Counted from the stretch's first letter, positions 16,025-23,936 are shown. The stretch is DNA of 34,475 bases from Candidatus Nanoarchaeia archaeon (GCA_028713045.1 JAQTOY010000005.1:1-34475), one strand, 5' to 3'. Program-made: numbers and translations. The notes: generated from the sequence alone by a model not told the origin.

Positions 16025-16080
16025 TCATTTAATTCTATCGCCTCTTTGTCTACTTTTTTATGTTCAAATCTTGATTTCAT
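16021..16080 (-). CDS. Possible 19-aa coupling ORF
   Basis: The reading frame MKSRFEHKKVDKEAIELNE fills the gap between the binding-protein gene and the next unknown gene. Its ATG overlaps the upstream stop (ATGA, 16077-16080) and its TGA overlaps the downstream ATG (ATGA, 16021-16024). Exact overlap at both ends, with a GAGGCGAT ribosome site for the next gene inside it, suggests that ribosomes pass through to couple translation. The peptide may have no function of its own, and chance is possible for so short a frame. Confidence 0.4.
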   Translation of the reverse strand: MKSRFEHKKVDKEAIELNE

Positions 16081-17219
16081 ACTAATTTCAGCACCTCTAT
16101 TTTTCCATTCTTGTAGGTTTTGATATTATAACTTCCAGATTCCCTATCTCCATTTGAATCAAAACTTATTGTTCCAGAAACTCCTGGGTAATCCTTGACT
16201 TTATACAGATTATCCTTGATACAGGTAGTATCTTCAGGATTCTCACATTTTTTCATAGCATCTGCGATTATTTTTATGGCATCGTAAACATTAGGCGAAC
16301 CAATCAGAACTTGATCAGAACCTGTTTTAGATTTCATCGCAGCCTTAAAATCCTCTGACAAAGGTGAATATTGTGCAGTATAAATCGCCCCCTCTCCTGC
16401 AGTTCCAACTTTTTGAAGAATACTCGGATCATCAAAAGTTTCTGTAGAAACTATTTGAGCATTAATTCCAAGATTTTCAAACTGCTGAAGAAAAATTATG
16501 GCTTCTTGATTATATCCAACAAAATAAACAACATCAGGATCAGACTGTTTTATCTTTGCTAATTGAGTCCTTAAATCTTTTGCATTCTGCTGAAAACTTT
16601 CTTCTGAAACAATCTCTCCACCCAGTTCCTTAAACCTTTTGATAAATGCATCTTTGACTCCTATCCCATAATCTATCTGCATAAATAAGATTCCTGCTTT
16701 TCTTTTTCCAAGTTCATCATAAGTATAATCTGCTCCAACTCTGCCCTGATATGCATCAGAAAGATAATCTCTAAAAACATAATCTCCAGCATTTGTTATT
16801 TTAGGAGAAGAAGCTGCAGTTGCAAATAATATTGTTTTTGATTGCTCTGCAAGAGGAGCCATTGCAAGTGTAGGGCCTGAACAAATCTCTCCAACAATGA
16901 CCGGAACCTTATCAACATTAATCAGTTTATTTGCTGCAGATACTCCCTCTTTGGCATCGCACTTTGTATCTTCAATAATTAATTCAATTTTTCTTCCATT
17001 AATCCCTCCGTTTGAATTGATTTCATCTACAGCAATCTCAATTGCATCTTTCTCACCAGCTCCAAAATTAGCCAAGTCTCCTGTTAATGGAATAGTCACT
17101 CCAAGTTTAATAGCCTCTTTTTCAGAAGTAACATTTCCAGTCAGTTTAGGAATGAAAAAAACAGCATTGGCTATAACCAGCAATGCTATTAAAATAATAA
17201 TAATCTGTTTAGAGTTCAT
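16077..17219 (-). CDS. ABC transporter substrate-binding protein (LivK-like), copy 2
   Basis: The 380-aa protein has an N-terminal membrane anchor (about 5-24, IIIILIALLVIANAVFF), then a periplasmic-binding-protein type I fold starting IKLGVTIPLTGDLANFG. Family phrases AIEIAVDEINSNGGINGRKI and FRDYLSDAYQGRVGADY are clear. No lipobox Cys is present, so the protein is probably tethered by its uncleaved helix with the binding domain outside. It is a tandem paralogue of 17235-18416; the ligand cannot be read from the sequence, and branched-chain amino acids, amides or urea are all possible for this family. Confidence 0.9.
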   Translation of the reverse strand: MNSKQIIIILIALLVIANAVFFIPKLTGNVTSEKEAIKLGVTIPLTGDLANFGAGEKDAIEIAVDEINSNGGINGRKIELIIEDTKCDAKEGVSAANKLINVDKVPVIVGEICSGPTLAMAPLAEQSKTILFATAASSPKITNAGDYVFRDYLSDAYQGRVGADYTYDELGKRKAGILFMQIDYGIGVKDAFIKRFKELGGEIVSEESFQQNAKDLRTQLAKIKQSDPDVVYFVGYNQEAIIFLQQFENLGINAQIVSTETFDDPSILQKVGTAGEGAIYTAQYSPLSEDFKAAMKSKTGSDQVLIGSPNVYDAIKIIADAMKKCENPEDTTCIKDNLYKVKDYPGVSGTISFDSNGDRESGSYNIKTYKNGKIEVLKLV

Positions 17220-17234
17220 TTTTATCTCCTATTA

Positions 17235-18416
17235 CTAATTCAAATTCTGAGAATTTCCATTTCTTACAACTTTAATTGCATACTGCGCTTTTTCCAAATC
17301 TCCATTTGAATCAAAACTTATTGTTCCAGAAACTCCAGGGTAGTCTTTAATTTTATATAATTCATCTTTGATTTTTGTTGGATCTGTTCCAACTTTTTCA
17401 ATCACTTGCTTGAGTAAATATACTCCATCATATGCTTGAGAAGAACATATAGTGATTTCATTGCTGCCTAATTTTTCTTTCATTGATTCTTTAAATTCAG
17501 AAGTTAAAGGTGCATAAGGAATAAAGAAAATAATACCTTCTGCGGCATCTCCAGCTTTTTCAAAAATAACCTTATCATCCCAAGCATCCCCGCCAACAAT
17601 TTCTGCATTGATTCCTAATTCTTTTATTTGTTTGAGTCCAATCGCACTTGCTTCAGTATAACCCAAAAAATAAATTACATCCGGATTAGCCTGCTTTATT
17701 TTTGTAAGTTGAGTTCTAAGATCTTTTGTAGTTTGTTCATAACCCTCTGAAGCAACTATTTCTCCGCCAAGATCTTTAAATTTTGGTTCAAATACTTGCT
17801 GGATTCCAACCCCCCAATCACTTAAAACATATAAAACTGCGACTTTCTTTTTTCCTAGATTATTATAAATAAAATTTGCTGCTTCTGCACCTTGATAAGA
17901 ATCTGAAGGATAATCCCTAAATATATAATCTCCTATCTCGGTTATTTTTGGTGAGGATGAGCATGGAGAGATCATAACTGTTTTAGTTTCTTCTGCAATA
18001 GGAGCCGAGGCAATAGTTTCAGAAGAGCAAGTACCGCCGATTATAGCAACAACATTATCTATATTCATAAGCTTATTTGCTGCATTTGAACCATCCTTTG
18101 CACTGCATTTTCCATCTTCATAAATAACTTGAATTTTTCTTCCACTAATTCCTCCTTTGGAATTGATCTCATCTACAGCAAGTTCAATCGCAGCTTTTTC
18201 ATTTAAACCAATGCTAGAAACATCCCCAGTCAAAGGTCCAATTGATCCTATTTTTATTGGTTCTTTTTCACTCCCAGTCACAGCCTTTCCAGTTGAACTT
18301 CCGGAATTAGCAGCATTAAAAATAAGAAGAACTCCAAGAAGCACAATTACAATTATACCCAAAACCAGCCAGATTTTGTTGCTTTTCTTAGTTTCAGTGC
18401 TAAATCCGTCTTCCAT
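17235..18416 (-). CDS. ABC transporter substrate-binding protein (LivK-like), copy 1
   Basis: The 393-aa protein has a short cytoplasmic tail, one membrane helix at about 15-35 (IWLVLGIIVIVLLGVLLIF), a Ser/Gly linker with TGKAVTG, and a LivK-type domain (IKIGSIGPLTGDVSS, AIELAVDEINSKGGISGRKI). It lacks a lipobox. I start it at 18416 (MEDGFSTE) because the box A near 18452-18460 would put transcription downstream of the longer ATG at 18440. It is the first gene of the liv operon, divergent from an AbrB-PhoU regulator, with a perfect dyad in between. Two binding proteins for one channel may widen ligand range. Confidence 0.9.
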   Translation of the reverse strand: MEDGFSTETKKSNKIWLVLGIIVIVLLGVLLIFNAANSGSSTGKAVTGSEKEPIKIGSIGPLTGDVSSIGLNEKAAIELAVDEINSKGGISGRKIQVIYEDGKCSAKDGSNAANKLMNIDNVVAIIGGTCSSETIASAPIAEETKTVMISPCSSSPKITEIGDYIFRDYPSDSYQGAEAANFIYNNLGKKKVAVLYVLSDWGVGIQQVFEPKFKDLGGEIVASEGYEQTTKDLRTQLTKIKQANPDVIYFLGYTEASAIGLKQIKELGINAEIVGGDAWDDKVIFEKAGDAAEGIIFFIPYAPLTSEFKESMKEKLGSNEITICSSQAYDGVYLLKQVIEKVGTDPTKIKDELYKIKDYPGVSGTISFDSNGDLEKAQYAIKVVRNGNSQNLN

Positions 18417-18462
18417 TTTATTTTTCCGTTTAAATAACATTAAAACAAGATTTTAATATCTA

Positions 18463-18504
18463 ACTGATATTATTGATATCACTGATATCAATAAGTTTAA
18501 AAAG
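18463..18504. promoter_or_regulatory. 10-bp dyad operator between liv operon and regulator
   Basis: Perfect arms ATTGATATCA (18472-18481) and TGATATCAAT (18483-18492) are separated by 1 nt. A further CTGATATTA half-site lies at 18464-18472. The plus-strand box A TTTAAAAA (18497-18504) starts 4 nt after the dyad and ends 21 nt before the leaderless ATG at 18526; the liv promoter lies on the other side. A protein bound here would be placed to control both directions. The AbrB-PhoU product encoded next door is the obvious candidate. Confidence 0.65.
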
Positions 18505-18525
18505 GACATATTTTTAGTTATTAGA

Positions 18526-19434
18526 ATGGAACGCAAACTAATCAAGCAAGGTGGGGGCGGGTATACTATTTACCTTCCAAAGAAATGGGTTGAGAAGAAA
18601 AACCTAAAACAAGGAGATTTTGTAAAGATTAGTGAAACTGACAATGAACTTATAATCGGAAGTGATATAAAAGGTGAAAAAGATCTGACAATAGATATAA
18701 CCAAAGAAAACGAAAAGAACCTTAAGAATATTTTAACTCATGCTTATAGAAAAGGTTTCAATAAAATAAAGATTAATTCTGCTAAGGATTATTTGATTAA
18801 TGAAATAAAAAAAATAACAAATGAGTTATTATTGGGTTTCGAGATAACTGAAAAGACCGATGAATATTGCATAATTGAAAATATTTCAGAACCTCATGAA
18901 GACAAATATGAAGTGATATTGAAAAAAGTTTTTCTTATAATAAAAGAAAATCAAGAATTAATGAAGGATCTTAAAATTAATTTTGAGGAGATTTCGGAAA
19001 TGAAAAACAATTCTGATAAGTTCATATTGTTTTGCAGAAGGCTTCTAATAAAAGAAAAATATCAAAAAAACATAATACTAGAATGGGAATTCTTGACATT
19101 TTTAATGCATATTTCCCATGCATATTATTATTTATGCAAATATGCCTATGAAAATAAAGTGGTTTTTAATTCTGAAGCAATTAAATATCTAAAAGCATTA
19201 CAGAATTACTATATTTTACTTGAAGATGCTTATGAGAATAAAAATATAAATTCAATCCATAAAATAAATGAATTAAGGTTAAATTATCACTTTGGACCTA
19301 TTCAAAAATCAATAGAAAAATCAAAAGGCAAAAATTCTGTTATATTATCATATATCCGAGAAATTTTTAGATGGATTCAATTAGGAACCAGCCCAATTTA
19401 CGGAATAATTTTTGATAAGTCTAATGAAGATTAA
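18526..19434 (+). CDS. AbrB-PhoU transcriptional regulator, copy 2
   Basis: The 302-aa protein repeats the design of 6523-7422: AbrB-type hairpin (1-45: ERKLIKQGGGGYTIYLPKKW, KQGDFVKISE) then a PhoU-like helical body with GFEITEKTDEYCIIENISEP and FCRRLLIKEKY. The two copies are diverged over the C-terminal half, consistent with different partner signals. It is leaderless, and stands back to back with the liv operon across a perfect dyad. Whether the PhoU-like part senses phosphate, a transporter or something else is not visible here. Confidence 0.85.
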   Translation: MERKLIKQGGGGYTIYLPKKWVEKKNLKQGDFVKISETDNELIIGSDIKGEKDLTIDITKENEKNLKNILTHAYRKGFNKIKINSAKDYLINEIKKITNELLLGFEITEKTDEYCIIENISEPHEDKYEVILKKVFLIIKENQELMKDLKINFEEISEMKNNSDKFILFCRRLLIKEKYQKNIILEWEFLTFLMHISHAYYYLCKYAYENKVVFNSEAIKYLKALQNYYILLEDAYENKNINSIHKINELRLNYHFGPIQKSIEKSKGKNSVILSYIREIFRWIQLGTSPIYGIIFDKSNED

Positions 19435-19445
19435 ACATTTTAGGA

Positions 19446-21095
19446 CTAATTCTGTACATGAATATTAGCCAACCAGGTATTAATAAAAACAATTTCATCA
19501 TTAGGAATCACTGAATTTCCATTTGAATATCGGGCATTTCTATAAATCGCATAATCTTCACTTCTTGAAATTCTCTTAGCTTCTGCGACCGTTTTTATAC
19601 CAACCCGAGCTATTGCACATGCATCTTCAAGATCATATTTATCATCTTTTCCAGACATTGTTAATGCATATTCAATTGACCTAGCCCAAACATTCCAAGG
19701 CTGCCCTGGAGGCTCATCAGCTCCAAATCCCCTATCCCCATGCAAGGTTCTCCATTCAGAATATACACTGAATTGTTCATCGGTGTAATCTCTTCTGTTA
19801 ATACCTCTTAAACTATTGCAGGTTTTAGCATGAGTTTTTACTAGATAAGCAACAACCCGATTATTTGAACTCTGCTTTGCCAGAAAATCAAATTCTTTAT
19901 CCTTGGACTCTTCAACCTTAGGTAAGTCTGGAATAACTTCAGAATCTGGAATAAGAATTTTTTCACCAACTTTTCCAGAATATAATTGTTCATGAACTTG
20001 AAGGCTAGGCATTCTCAAATCTTGAGGCTCATGTGTAGCCATTCTAACTGCTGCAAGTGTAATAAGCCCAAGTCCCAATAAAGAATACAAACCAATTCTT
20101 CTTAATTTTTGATTTCTCTCAACCCTTTCCCTTAATCTTACTTCTTCATCTCTTGCTTCAACTAAGTTATCTAAACTTTTACAAAATGCATTTCCGTCAC
20201 GATCACGATTATAAGAAAAATAATCTAAATTTTTAATAAGTAATTCTCGTAAATCTCTATCTTTCACTTCACGAGAAATATTATCCATGATTATTTGATT
20301 AAATCTCTCAGGACTTAATCCCAAAATTTCTTCATTAGAAAAACGTTCCAAAGGATATTTTCCAGTTATCAATCTATAACCTACTGCAGCAATTGAAAAT
20401 ACATCTGCAGAAGGCAATTCTACAAAATCCTCCCTAAATGCTTCTGGAGCTCTTATAGATTCATGTCCTTTTGGGCCTGTGCTATTCGCAGGATCAGGCC
20501 AATCAGAAATCGACCTATATACATTTGTTCCCAAATCTGCTAATTTTGCTTCTCCATGAACCCTGTGAAAATCTTCATCAGTATAGGTTTCAACAACAAG
20601 ATTACTAGGTTTTATATCACAATGAACTATCTTTCTTCTATGAAGTTCTCCAGCACCTGTTGAAATACCCTGGAGCCATAGTAATATAGTCTCCAGATTC
20701 AAACCATTTCCCAGATATTTTCTTTCACCCTCATCATTTATAATCTCAGACAAGAATAAACCCTTTAATGGCATTACAAGATAAGGCATTCCTTTTTGGC
20801 CATCAAAACCAACAAATTCCTGATCATAATTATAAAAATTTGGAACAACATGATCATATGAACCAAATCCTGCAATTGCTTCAACAATAGTTTGTTGTGT
20901 TGTTGAAGCTATTCCTCTCCTAAGCATTTCTCTTTGGGCCCTTTCTCCAGGATTTGGTACTTTAATTGCAGCAACTGCATCGAGTCTTAAATCTTTAGCA
21001 CGATAAACAATATTCCAAGTTCCTCTTCCAATCTCTTTACCAATTTCATATCTCCCAGATAAAACCTTCCCTTCAAGAGAAATTTCACTCCCCAT
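19446..21095 (-). CDS. Transmembrane Ser/Thr protein kinase, non-RD type
   Basis: The 549-aa protein has a Hanks-type kinase domain: YEIGKEIGRGTWNIVYRAKD with the glycine loop, Lys45 (AAIKVP), HCDIKPSN at 158-165 with Asp160, DLG (187-189) for metal, APE (217-219) and DVFSIAAVGYRLITG. Cys replaces Arg in HRD, so activation-loop phosphorylation may not control it. A membrane helix at about 334-352 is followed by about 195 residues outside with no family I recognise. The ATG at 21095 lies 8 nt after GGAGG and 11 nt inside the preceding AbrB gene. It ends opposite the regulator at 18526-19434 (convergent, 11 nt apart). Confidence 0.85.
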   Translation of the reverse strand: MGSEISLEGKVLSGRYEIGKEIGRGTWNIVYRAKDLRLDAVAAIKVPNPGERAQREMLRRGIASTTQQTIVEAIAGFGSYDHVVPNFYNYDQEFVGFDGQKGMPYLVMPLKGLFLSEIINDEGERKYLGNGLNLETILLWLQGISTGAGELHRRKIVHCDIKPSNLVVETYTDEDFHRVHGEAKLADLGTNVYRSISDWPDPANSTGPKGHESIRAPEAFREDFVELPSADVFSIAAVGYRLITGKYPLERFSNEEILGLSPERFNQIIMDNISREVKDRDLRELLIKNLDYFSYNRDRDGNAFCKSLDNLVEARDEEVRLRERVERNQKLRRIGLYSLLGLGLITLAAVRMATHEPQDLRMPSLQVHEQLYSGKVGEKILIPDSEVIPDLPKVEESKDKEFDFLAKQSSNNRVVAYLVKTHAKTCNSLRGINRRDYTDEQFSVYSEWRTLHGDRGFGADEPPGQPWNVWARSIEYALTMSGKDDKYDLEDACAIARVGIKTVAEAKRISRSEDYAIYRNARYSNGNSVIPNDEIVFINTWLANIHVQN

Positions 21096-21255
21096 TTTCA
21101 TCCCCTCCATTATCAATTACATTTATCGTAACTTCAGCAACAGTTCCAGGTTTAAGTTTATCTTCAAGAATTTTAGGTATAACTATGATTGCTTGTTTTC
21201 CGTGCTTTGCTATTCGCTTGGTTATCACAAATTGATTATTTTGTTTTTCGACCAT
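21085..21255 (-). CDS. Small AbrB-type DNA-binding protein
   Basis: This 56-aa protein contains FVITKRIAKHGKQAIIVIP followed by ILEDKLKPGTVAEVTIN, the strand-loop-strand pattern of SpoVT/AbrB dimers (compare KQG..MMVSLPAKW…GDEIDI in the large regulators here). The C-terminus is acidic and Gly/Asn-rich, because its codons also carry the Shine-Dalgarno site of the kinase gene. It overlaps the PLP-like gene by 20 nt and the kinase by 11 nt, and a GGGAGAG site precedes its ATG. It is probably an autoregulator of this three-gene operon; an antitoxin-like role is possible but no toxin is recognised. Confidence 0.75.
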   Translation of the reverse strand: MVEKQNNQFVITKRIAKHGKQAIIVIPKILEDKLKPGTVAEVTINVIDNGGDENGE

Positions 21256-22651
21256 TTTCTATTCTCTCCCATACCTCATTAACATCCCATATAGGAACAT
21301 TTATTCCTTTTTCATGTAATTTCCTATCTCGGTCTAATCTACCTCTATAAAATTCTGGATTTGAATTATCTTCAAATTGAGCGACTTCACTTAAATAATG
21401 TAATTGATTAAAACTTAAATCAGAAAGATAATGCCATTTAACATCAGGTAGAATTCTTCTTAATCGATTATAATCCTCATGATATCTTCCAAGAATATCA
21501 TGTTCAAGATCTCTTTTTATTATCTCTATCCTTGCAAGAGTTTTCTTATCCATCCAAGGATTTTCTCTTAATACATTATATTTAATTTGAGAAGATTTAG
21601 GATCTTCATTCCAAGAATAAGTTCCTGCCATCAAATGAGAATGATACATCTCTTCTGCAGAAACTACTCCGTTCCCATCTAGATCTGCAACGTTTAATTC
21701 TTCTTTGCTAGGAATATTTTGATAAATTAAACTAGAGACAAATAAAGAAGCAGCCAGGGCCAATCCTGCCAAACCACTATAAACAAAATTTCTTGTTCTG
21801 GTTCTTGCTTCTATCTTTTCCCAATCATATCCGCGACCAGTATTAACAAGAACAACCCGGGCATCTTCTGAAATTCCATATTGCCTTCTTATTCTAGGAT
21901 CCTCTAAAACAAAACCAGCTGAACCGCTTATTTCTGCCTTTAATTTTCTTCTTTTTGCTCTTCTATTTGCTTTTTTAAAATCTCTATTAGAAACTTCAAT
22001 CAAAATATGTCCATGATTCCTAGCCTCTAAAATTTGATCTTTAAAGGAAGTGTAAGGGCAGACTAATTTATCAGCCAAACTTTTAGGGCTAAATTTTTTA
22101 TAATGCAAATTTCCATGTTCATCTGAATAAATATTATCCTCATTAAAAACTCCATTTTCTCCTTTTGGAAGAATCCCAATAAGTCGAGTCGAAAGCCCTC
22201 TTTCTTCAATAACCTTTCTTAAAGCTAAAAATAGTTTTCCACTTCCTACACCTAGACTAACATAATCTGGTTGGGATTCAAGAATTTCTTCAGCTTTTAA
22301 CGCATAAGCACGGGGTGTGAAATCTGTATAGTCTTTTACTTTTCCACAAGCTACAAGTCTTTCTCGAACATATTCTTCTCTTTCATCACTATCTCTCAAA
22401 ATTCTTTGTTCTTCAATAGCCACTTCCAAACAGTCTAAACCAAATGGCTTATTCCCTAAATTAACAACCTGAATTCTTCTTTCAAGCCCTCTTTGTCTAA
22501 TTTCAGAGAGTAAAGTTCTTATAAAATTTCCAGAACTTATCATAGAAATAGTCTCGACCCCATTTGCAATTGCATCATCGACTATCTCATTTATACCTAA
22601 AGATTTATGGGTTCTTCCATTTCTATTAAAATCATAGACTAAAATTTCCAT
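21236..22651 (-). CDS. PLP fold-type II-like enzyme fused to TM helix and EF-hand
   Basis: The 471-aa protein has three parts. Residues 1-280 resemble threonine synthase/cysteine synthase-type enzymes: a Lys at 16 in RTHKSLGINEIVDDAIANG where the PLP lysine is expected, the phosphate/substrate loop SSGN (39-42), GVGSGK (134-139) and VLVNTGRGYD (267-276). Residues about 291-310 form a membrane helix. An outside domain follows with one canonical EF-hand loop, DLDGNGVVSAEE (323-334). The N-terminal region is short for this fold and the match is from motif memory, so a loss of activity with retained ligand binding is possible. It heads the operon with the small AbrB protein and kinase 2. Confidence 0.6.
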   Translation of the reverse strand: MEILVYDFNRNGRTHKSLGINEIVDDAIANGVETISMISSGNFIRTLLSEIRQRGLERRIQVVNLGNKPFGLDCLEVAIEEQRILRDSDEREEYVRERLVACGKVKDYTDFTPRAYALKAEEILESQPDYVSLGVGSGKLFLALRKVIEERGLSTRLIGILPKGENGVFNEDNIYSDEHGNLHYKKFSPKSLADKLVCPYTSFKDQILEARNHGHILIEVSNRDFKKANRRAKRRKLKAEISGSAGFVLEDPRIRRQYGISEDARVVLVNTGRGYDWEKIEARTRTRNFVYSGLAGLALAASLFVSSLIYQNIPSKEELNVADLDGNGVVSAEEMYHSHLMAGTYSWNEDPKSSQIKYNVLRENPWMDKKTLARIEIIKRDLEHDILGRYHEDYNRLRRILPDVKWHYLSDLSFNQLHYLSEVAQFEDNSNPEFYRGRLDRDRKLHEKGINVPIWDVNEVWERIENGRKTK

Positions 22652-22655
22652 TTTT

Positions 22656-22729
22656 TATACATCCCCTATGTATAAGAACTCTATTTAGGGGTTTTTAAAA
22701 CTTTCTCTTTGTAGTTACTTTAAAGTAAC
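22656..22729 (-). promoter_or_regulatory. Promoter and foldable leader of the PLP-like/kinase operon
   Basis: On the minus strand the order is: perfect palindrome GTTACTTTAAAGTAAC (22714-22729), 13 nt, box A TTTTAAAAA (22692-22700), then a leader. In the leader the Shine-Dalgarno AGGGG (22663-22667) sits in the loop of a 7-bp hairpin (TATACAT, 22668-22674 on the minus strand, with ATGTATA, 22656-22662). An upstream CCCCTA (22686-22691) can instead pair with TAGGGG (22663-22668) and hide the ribosome site. The two folds exclude each other, as in a translational switch. The pairings are seen; the switch is inferred. Confidence 0.5.
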
Positions 22730-22766
22730 ACCTGATCTAATAACTCAGAATAAATAAAAACCTCAT

Positions 22767-23027
22767 CTACTTTCTTTTCTTAATTTCCTTAATTACCTTG
22801 ACATCCTTTATGACATTCAGCTCTTTCTTCAAGGTTTCCTGCAAATCCTTTGCTTCATCATTGGATAATTCAATAATCCCTGAATCTGCTTTTCCCCTAA
22901 AGCATATAGAAATCTTCTTTTTAGTCGGCTCAATCAAATCTGCATTAACAAGAACTTCCTTTATTTCTCCGCCGCCCATTAATCTAACAAACCCTCTATT
23001 ATGCCTTTTCTTGACTTTAACAATCAT
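22767..23027 (-). CDS. Small basic unknown protein
   Basis: The 86-aa product is MIVKVKKRHNRGFVRLMGGG… with a strand-rich N-terminal half and a Lys-rich helical end (IKDVKVIKEIKKRK). The open frame extends to an ATG at 23120, but I prefer 23027: a box A-like TTATAAAC (23048-23055 on the minus strand) ends 20 nt before it, matching the leaderless spacing of other genes here, and neither ATG has a Shine-Dalgarno site. The basic character could suit nucleic-acid binding. Family not recognised. Confidence 0.6.
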   Translation of the reverse strand: MIVKVKKRHNRGFVRLMGGGEIKEVLVNADLIEPTKKKISICFRGKADSGIIELSNDEAKDLQETLKKELNVIKDVKVIKEIKKRK

Positions 23028-23154
23028 TTTTTTATCACTTAAAATCAGTTTATAAGCATTAATATCCTCTAAAAATAGTGTTATTTTGATATAGTTAAAG
23101 GACCTATTAGAATTCTTCATAAAGCTAATAAATCAGAGAATATTTGTTAACTAA

Positions 23155-23589
23155 ATGAAAATAAAAAGCATCTTTAATAACACGGAAAAGATTCCGTCAA
23201 AATATACTGCTGATGGAGATGACATCAACCCACCATTAGAGATTTTCGATATACCGCAAAATGCAAAGACTCTTGTATTAATAGTTGATGATCCAGATGC
23301 TCCAGCAGGCGTTTGGGTTCATTGGATTCTTTTCAATATTCCAATCATAAACAAGATAAAAGAAAATTCAGTTCCAAACAATTCCAAACCGGGTATGAAT
23401 AGTGCGGGAAAAACAAAATATCATGGCCCATCTCCTCCATCAGGAACTCATAGATATTTTTTCAAACTATATGCTTTAGACACCATGTTAAATCTTCCAC
23501 AAGCTTCAAAAAGATCAGAGATAGAACAAGCAATGCAGGGGCATATATTAGCTAAAGCAGAGATTATTGGATTGTATTCGAGAACCTAG
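23155..23589 (+). CDS. YbhB/YbcL-family PEBP (Raf kinase inhibitor-like) protein
   Basis: The 144-aa protein is a phosphatidylethanolamine-binding-protein fold of the prokaryotic YbhB/YbcL type. Signature one is DDPDAPAGVWVHW (45-57) and signature two is YHGPSPPSGTHRYFF (89-103); together they form the small anion-binding pocket. Length is typical. The name reflects homology to eukaryotic Raf inhibitors; activity on kinases is not established for this branch, although two Ser/Thr kinases are encoded nearby. It is divergent from the small basic gene and appears leaderless. Confidence 0.92.
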   Translation: MKIKSIFNNTEKIPSKYTADGDDINPPLEIFDIPQNAKTLVLIVDDPDAPAGVWVHWILFNIPIINKIKENSVPNNSKPGMNSAGKTKYHGPSPPSGTHRYFFKLYALDTMLNLPQASKRSEIEQAMQGHILAKAEIIGLYSRT

Positions 23590-23617
23590 GTTTTTTCTTT
23601 TATTTTTAACTAATACC

Positions 23618-23923
23618 TTAGGGTATAACTTTACCTCTGATAGGAATTCTTCCAGGATCTGGACGTTTTTTAAGGTTCCGATAAAATCTCTTCTTCGGTT
23701 TACTATAATTGTCAAAGGAATGTTCTATTAATCTATCTCTTCTTGCTTGTCTTGAGATTTCATCACAATAGTCTAAAAAATCATAATCCGTATCACCATC
23801 AAATGCATCTAAAGGAGTTTCAAATTCAGACCTTGGATGAACATTATCCGGTTCACATGAGAAATGAAAAGGGTCAGAGTCCTGATTTAAATCATCAAAA
23901 ACTCTAGGATAAAAAGAGGCCAT
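23618..23923 (-). CDS. Unknown 101-aa protein, acidic then basic
   Basis: The first 60 residues are acidic and aromatic (FDGDTDYDFLDYCDEIS) and the last 40 are strongly basic (PKKRFYRNLKKRPDPGRIP). No signal or membrane segment. It follows the secreted repeat protein gene by 13 nt in the same direction and may be co-transcribed; no clear ribosome site was found before the ATG. Family not recognised. Confidence 0.5.
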   Translation of the reverse strand: MASFYPRVFDDLNQDSDPFHFSCEPDNVHPRSEFETPLDAFDGDTDYDFLDYCDEISRQARRDRLIEHSFDNYSKPKKRFYRNLKKRPDPGRIPIRGKVIP

Positions 23924-23936
23924 TTTTATCAGTCTA

